Assembly (NCBI RefSeq): GCF_034702125.1
Contig: NC_085873.1
Coordinates: forward strand, 45,734,088-45,798,087
Length of the DNA: 64,000 bases
Source of the DNA: Engraulis encrasicolus
Taxonomy: Eukaryota; Chordata; Actinopteri; Clupeiformes; Engraulidae
Direction of reading: 5' to 3'
Each line of letters starts with the position of its first letter. The first letter of the stretch is position 1. This document shows positions 60,201 to 64,000 of this stretch, one piece after another. The notes under the pieces were generated by a model. That model was not told the origin of the DNA. It saw only the letters and a program-made list of their open reading frames with translations, and made no database searches. The position numbers and the translations under genes were made by a program.

Positions 60201-61477
60201 CAGGTTTACAGTCACTCCGCAGGACATTTGTCATATAAACCTTTACATAAATCTTAACAGAAATGTTTCTTCTCATCTAAGACTAATATGAAACATAATG
60301 AACCACATCTTCCTTCATCTACATTTGTTTCTAAGAGGAAAAATAACAGTTTTGTAGGCTTTTAACCAATGTTACGTAAAAACAAGCTGTCACGTCAACC
60401 ACCCCAATGTACACGTGTAGCTGTGGATGGAGGACCACCAGATCAATACCCTGACATGTTCAGCCCAAACTCCAGGCCCGAATCCCCTTGAAAACCCCTG
60501 GAATGTGATCAAGAGGAAGCTAGATGGTCACAAGCCAACAACCCAAGCTCAGCAACTCGAATTCTTGACCATTTTGAGATTTTCTGCAAAAAAATGCTCT
60601 AAATGACAATAAGTTCTTTCAAATTTTAGAGGAAATGTAAGTCTGTAGTGTATAGAATGAAACAACAATATTTCCTTTACTCAAACACATACCTATCCAT
60701 AGTAAAATCAGAAAAACTCTCAATTTTTTTTCTGCGGCTGTATATTTTTATGACACCATATTGACATGTTCAATATTATGGTCACTCAAAATGAATAAAA
60801 TGTATTCAAGTAAGTTGTATGACGTTTTTTATGGTTTGACCTATTGTCTACTGAAGAAGATCATTGGAACGCGAACAATGTCACATAATTGACCCTTGTG
60901 CAAGTTATTAACCATCATCAAGTATTCAGTATAACTTGCAACTGTACACTTTTCATTCATGAATATGTGGCTGTAGTCCATGTCCACCATTTTAACCAGT
61001 CAATATTACTTTGTAAATGTTCACGAATAAGTCAAATATGTGAATGGCTAGCACACATTTAATATATACTGAAAAATTAGCCGAAAAAGTCGAAAATAAG
61101 CAACTAAAATGACATGCTAGGCCTTTGCAACGAATTGACACTTTGCTTTCACATTTCAAAACCATTGTCCACTCATTCCTCTTTGCTTTACAACACCTAA
61201 CTTGCTGCCTGAATCACTACAGGAGGACAACAACTTTGTCATCTACGGCTGGAGTCCAATCTGGTCCTCCAACACTTACCAGAAAGGAGGTAACCGCCTG
61301 GTCATGCAAGAAGACTGCAACCTGGTCATGTATAAGGGAACAAGCAACGTCTGCAATGCTGTTTGGGCCTCAGGAAGCAACCGTGCTGACCATCGCACAC
61401 GGGTCCATGCACGTCTTCAGGACGACGGAACCCTGGTGGTGAAGGACAATGACACCATTATGTGGAGGTCGAAATAG
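54260..61477 (+). CDS. B-type (lily-type) mannose-binding lectin 2, 114 aa
   Basis: Coding exons are 54260-54349 (30 codons, after acceptor TAG ending 54237) and 61223-61477 (84 codons plus stop), joined in phase 0 across a 6.87-kb intron. The product starts MSKNTIACNGELQRGDSLVS with no signal peptide. Intact mannose motifs lie at residues 30-38 (QEDNNFVIY, across the junction) and 59-67 (QEDCNLVMY); the third is worn (QDDGTLVVK). It has an extra cysteine (SNVCNAVW) that lectin 1 lacks. No stop or frameshift is seen, and splice sites are normal (CAG|GTAGAC, CTACAG|GAG). Intron 2 is filled by a broken Tc1/mariner-like element. A MITE sits 10 bp after the stop, and no AATAAA was found in the next 300 bp, so the 3' end may differ from that of gene 1. 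The pair arose by tandem duplication; same mannose-binding role inferred. Confidence 0.9.
56612..56828. mobile_element. hAT-type MITE
   Basis: Starts CAGTGGTTCTCAAACC, ends GTTTGAGCACCACCG. Flanks CTCTACAT (56604-56611) and CTCTACGT (56829-56836), an 8-bp duplication with one change. 217 bp. Confidence 0.88.
56850..57345. repeat. (AGTAC)n satellite with higher-order unit
   Basis: About 500 bp of AGTAC pentamers in which AGTAGCATACAGTACGGTGC recurs at irregular intervals, that is, a higher-order repeat. Pure pentamer runs lie near 57180-57220 and 57265-57320. Open frames (LYCTVLYCT...) are artefacts. Confidence 0.95.
57346..58369. other. no gene; interior of the Tc1-like block
   Basis: AT-rich sequence without clear coding. 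It may be a separate insertion, but I could not define ends. Confidence 0.45.
58842..59497. mobile_element. MITE with GGGGCCTCATTTATCA ends, nested in the Tc1-like element
   Basis: GGGGCCTCATTTATCAAGCG pairs with GATAAATGAGGCCCC. CCTGG is present at both junctions, and removing the block rejoins CAGAGACCTGG with AGAGGTGTAC in the transposon coding remnant. Subterminal TTTGATAAATCCC/GGATTTAT repeats. About 650 bp. Confidence 0.8.
60743..61200. other. intron sequence, nothing seen
   Basis: AT-rich end of lectin gene 2 intron 2. No repeat ends recognised. Confidence 0.5.
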
Positions 61478-61487
61478 ATACGTAGAT

Positions 61488-61706
61488 CAGTGTTGCCAGA
61501 TGTGTCTGACCAAATCCCGCCCAAAAGGTTCTCAAAAACCGCCAAAATGCGCTAAATTCCGCCCAAATTCAACAAATTACATTGACTTCTATGGGCCCAA
61601 AATGGCTTAAAAAACCGCCAAATGGCCAATTTTTCCCGTTTTTGCCCGCCGACGCTCATCCCAAGTAGCCCAATTGGGCGGGCACCCGCCCAATCTGGCA
61701 ACACTG
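61488..61706. mobile_element. hAT-type MITE, GTGTTGCCAGAT family, copy 2 (lectin 2 3' UTR)
   Basis: Starts CAGTGTTGCCAGAT, ends ATCTGGCAACACTG. Perfect 8-bp duplication ACGTAGAT at 61480-61487 and 61707-61714. 219 bp, lying 10 bp downstream of the lectin 2 stop codon. Confidence 0.93.
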
Positions 61707-61714
61707 ACGTAGAT

Positions 61715-63508
61715 CCAGAAACAGCCCCTAAGTCTCATTATGCCCCAAAGAAGGTCCAAAATGCTCTGCATGGGCAATTTAAAGTCCTTTTAAAACAATG
61801 TCATTACTGTGCAATACAAAGCATGCACTGTCTTAGGGCCTCCGCACAACGGCTGTAAATATGATATAGTATGTAACAGATGAAACACTTTCCGTAACTT
61901 TGGCTAATTTCATTGACCGTTCAGCTACCGTAGACTACCGGTGTGAACATGGATTGTAAGTGTGTCAGATACATAATCTCCATGTGACATGTTCTACTCT
62001 TTTGGTGCTACTGTCCCAGACTGTTTAAAAACCCCATGTTGCTACGTGTCTTTTGAGGTCGAGCTTACAATGTCGGAGGGCAGATTTGGTATTAGAGCTA
62101 TTTGTTTCACTCCATGTCTGTGGACGGTGTCCTATATTTTATGCAGTGGTGTTGTGCTTGGAGGTTTGCTTGGTAGTGTGGAGACGTGGGGAAAGCTAAT
62201 AAGCTAGCCCCATTGACAGTAAATAGAATGGCTAGCCCTGTATTTGCAGAACTCGTGCTGTTAGACTTTCCATTTCATTGAAATTGAAAATATTTCTTTG
62301 CAAACTGTTCGCCGTTTTGGATAATGAACACCACGCACTCTATAACACAAAGAGATCGTATATTTGAACTATAACATCACTATCGTATCCGCACTCAAAT
62401 TTCACAGCTCCCACAGTGTGCACAGATCCAGTTAGCCAAGGCGCTGCTAATGACCCGGTGTGCGTTCCATTCCCCACACTGTGCACTGTGTACTGAGATG
62501 CAGTGCACTTCCCACCCTCAACTTAACGGCAAATAAGTGCAGATATTTTGGCTGACACAAGTGCGTGGATTGAGACGTGATTTTTCATCTTCTGACATCA
62601 ATTCCGGCTCGTGTTTGTTTTTGGGGGCCGGGACTAAGAGTGTTGAAAAACGGTTAAAACAAAGTTTACAAACAGTCCTTACTACTGAACAAAACAACTT
62701 CTGTACATTAGAGTTCTGTTTCTGAACACATGAAAACACGTTTGAAACCATGTAAACTTGTAGTTTTCTATTAGAGTGGACCTTTAAGTCAGACTATGTT
62801 GGTTAGATCAATATAGGCAATTGTGTAATGTGGACTGTGAATGACTGGATCCCCTTGAATAAAAAAAACATCCTTCTTAGATGATTTTCAGGTATTTGTG
62901 TTATTGCGTTACGTTGAAGGTTTTTTTTCTAATATAATATATTCTATATACTGTACATGATTTAAACTAATTCCAAGTAATCCAAGTAATCCTTAACCCA
63001 CCCCCTGCACTAACTTTCTCCTACATACTCTTTACTCCCAGGAACATCAGAAATGAAAGTAGAAGTTAAGAACAAAAAAAAAACTTGCCACCATTTCCTT
63101 CCAGCACAGGTAATGGGGTGATGACCAGCAGTGCACAGTGGAAATTCCCTGAAAGCAGTGGCCCATCACACATTGTAAAAGTATGGCACATAGAAAGTGT
63201 TGAAAGCAATTAAAATAGCTAAGCTATGTTAAAAAAGGCAGAGGCCTAAAAGTCTTGTAGTGGCTGCAACGTTTTATTTTGTAAACCCCCACCCCCCCAC
63301 CCCCCTAGTTTCGCATTTTAGAATGAACAGAATTACAGACTGTTTAAAAAATGGTGGTAGAACTATTAGAAGATTACCTCAAATGAATGCAATGTCGAGG
63401 TATTGAAGTTGTGGAAGAGGGGGAAAAGATTGCAGCACCCTGAGTCATCCACTAGATAGAGCTCTTGTACACCAGTTGGCTTCTTGGTGGCCGTCACCTT
63501 CATGGGTT
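61715..63508. other. no gene seen
   Basis: Downstream flank of lectin gene 2. Around 62460-62575 a fragment similar to the end of the 10235-11812 foldback element is present (GTGCACTGTGTACTGAGATG, GACACAAGTGCGTG). No exon supported. Confidence 0.5.
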
Positions 63509-63516
63509 CCTGCCAC

Positions 63517-63741
63517 CAGTGTTGCCAGATCTGTCTGACCAAATCCCGCCGCAAAGCTTCTCAAAAATTGCCAAAATGCGCTAAATTCCGGCCAAATTCA
63601 ACAAATGACATTGACTTCTATGGGCCCAAAACAGCTGGGGGAAAAACAACGCCAAATGGCCATTTTTTTCCTGTTTTTACCCGCACACGACCATCCCAAG
63701 TAGCCCAATTGGGCGGGCACCCGCCCAATCTGGCAACACTG
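63517..63741. mobile_element. hAT-type MITE, GTGTTGCCAGAT family, copy 3
   Basis: CAGTGTTGCCAGAT...ATCTGGCAACACTG-type ends. Flanks CCTGCCAC (63509-63516) and CCTGGCAC (63742-63749), 8-bp duplication with one change. 225 bp. Confidence 0.9.
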
Positions 63742-63865
63742 CCTGGCACACCTCTGCTTCTTTCCCCTGATGTCTCCTCTATTCAACTGTTTGCAATACC
63801 ACACCACTGATCTTACCATCATCATGTACATTTCATCTTACCACCTTTACTTTCATCTTTGTTAA

Positions 63866-64000
63866 AGGTGCTCTGTGTAATATTTGTAGTAGTTTAATTC
63901 CAGAATTCATGCCGCCCATTCACAAATGTTGACTTTTTTCACGAATACCACTACCACCAAATTCTAAGTAGGCTATTCATTATGCCTGGGTTTGTTATTT
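63866..64000. mobile_element. TTAA-type MITE, cut by window end
   Basis: AGGTGCTCTGTGTAATATTT after TTAA (63862-63865). It continues like the reverse of the 2375/26401 family (GAATTCATGCCGCCCATTCA). Right end lies outside the window. Confidence 0.7.

Larger units (their letters stand above)
54679..60740. mobile_element. Tc1/mariner-like transposon, broken and shuffled, in intron 2 of lectin gene 2
   Basis: The left end CAGCCACGGCAAAAATTGAG and right end TTTTTTCTGCGGCTG are inverted, with subterminal TTCTGATTTT.CTATGGA and GGTATGTGTTTGAG pairs. TA follows the right end, and TG (probably a mutated TA) precedes the left. Coding remnants are seen at 58420-58800 and 60420-60600. In the latter, NPLENPWNVIKRKLDGHKPT-like codons match the end of Tc1-type transposases, with frameshifts. 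Related fragments at about 55034-55205 and 58380-58560 are repeated and out of order, so internal duplication or inversion has occurred. Not functional. Confidence 0.75.

Overview
The window looks like a gene-poor stretch of a ray-finned fish (teleost) nuclear genome. Evidence for this is the spliced genes, dense dinucleotide microsatellites, tRNA-derived SINEs, an L2-like LINE tail, many short hAT-type and TTAA-type DNA transposons, and a pair of B-type (lily-type) mannose lectin genes of the kind known from fish mucus and skin. No rRNA, intact tRNA, CRISPR or prokaryote-type operon was seen. Species cannot be told from the sequence alone.

Host genes are few. (1) One apparently intact class A GPCR with a single-exon coding region (42172-43035) is accompanied by two wrecked paralogs upstream (29365-31320 and 32755-38975), so this is a decayed tandem GPCR array. 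(2) Two tandem B-type lectin genes lie at 47.4-51.0 kb and 53.1-61.5 kb. They share the same layout: a noncoding exon 1 ending in AGCTT/GTGAGT, a 30-codon exon 2, and a terminal exon of 84-87 codons. The predicted 117 and 114 aa proteins each keep two intact QxDxNxVxY mannose-binding motifs.

Nearly everything else is repeat or mobile DNA, and much of it is nested. From left to right: a 3.96 kb element with about 112-bp inverted ends and a perfect 8-bp target duplication, containing a piggyBac-like element (3.2-7.2 kb); a foldback element split by a hAT MITE (10.2-11.8 kb); a very young 4.8 kb LTR retrotransposon on the minus strand with two LTRs of equal length that look identical, whose internal region is one long proline-rich, minisatellite-built coding stretch (12.5-17.3 kb); a stack of four transposons inside each other (21.7-25.8 kb); GPCR pseudogenes broken by a Harbinger-like MITE, a SINE that itself carries a transposon, and a hAT carrying a Kolobok-like element carrying a hAT MITE (29-39 kb); a 1.6 kb palindrome in intron 1 of lectin gene 1; and a broken Tc1/mariner-like element that accounts for most of the 6.9 kb intron 2 of lectin gene 2. 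Insertion order can be read from target-site duplications in many of these.

Target duplications and inverted ends were found by eye. Transposon superfamily names rest on target-site length, end sequence and, in a few cases, a coding remnant, not on a database search.
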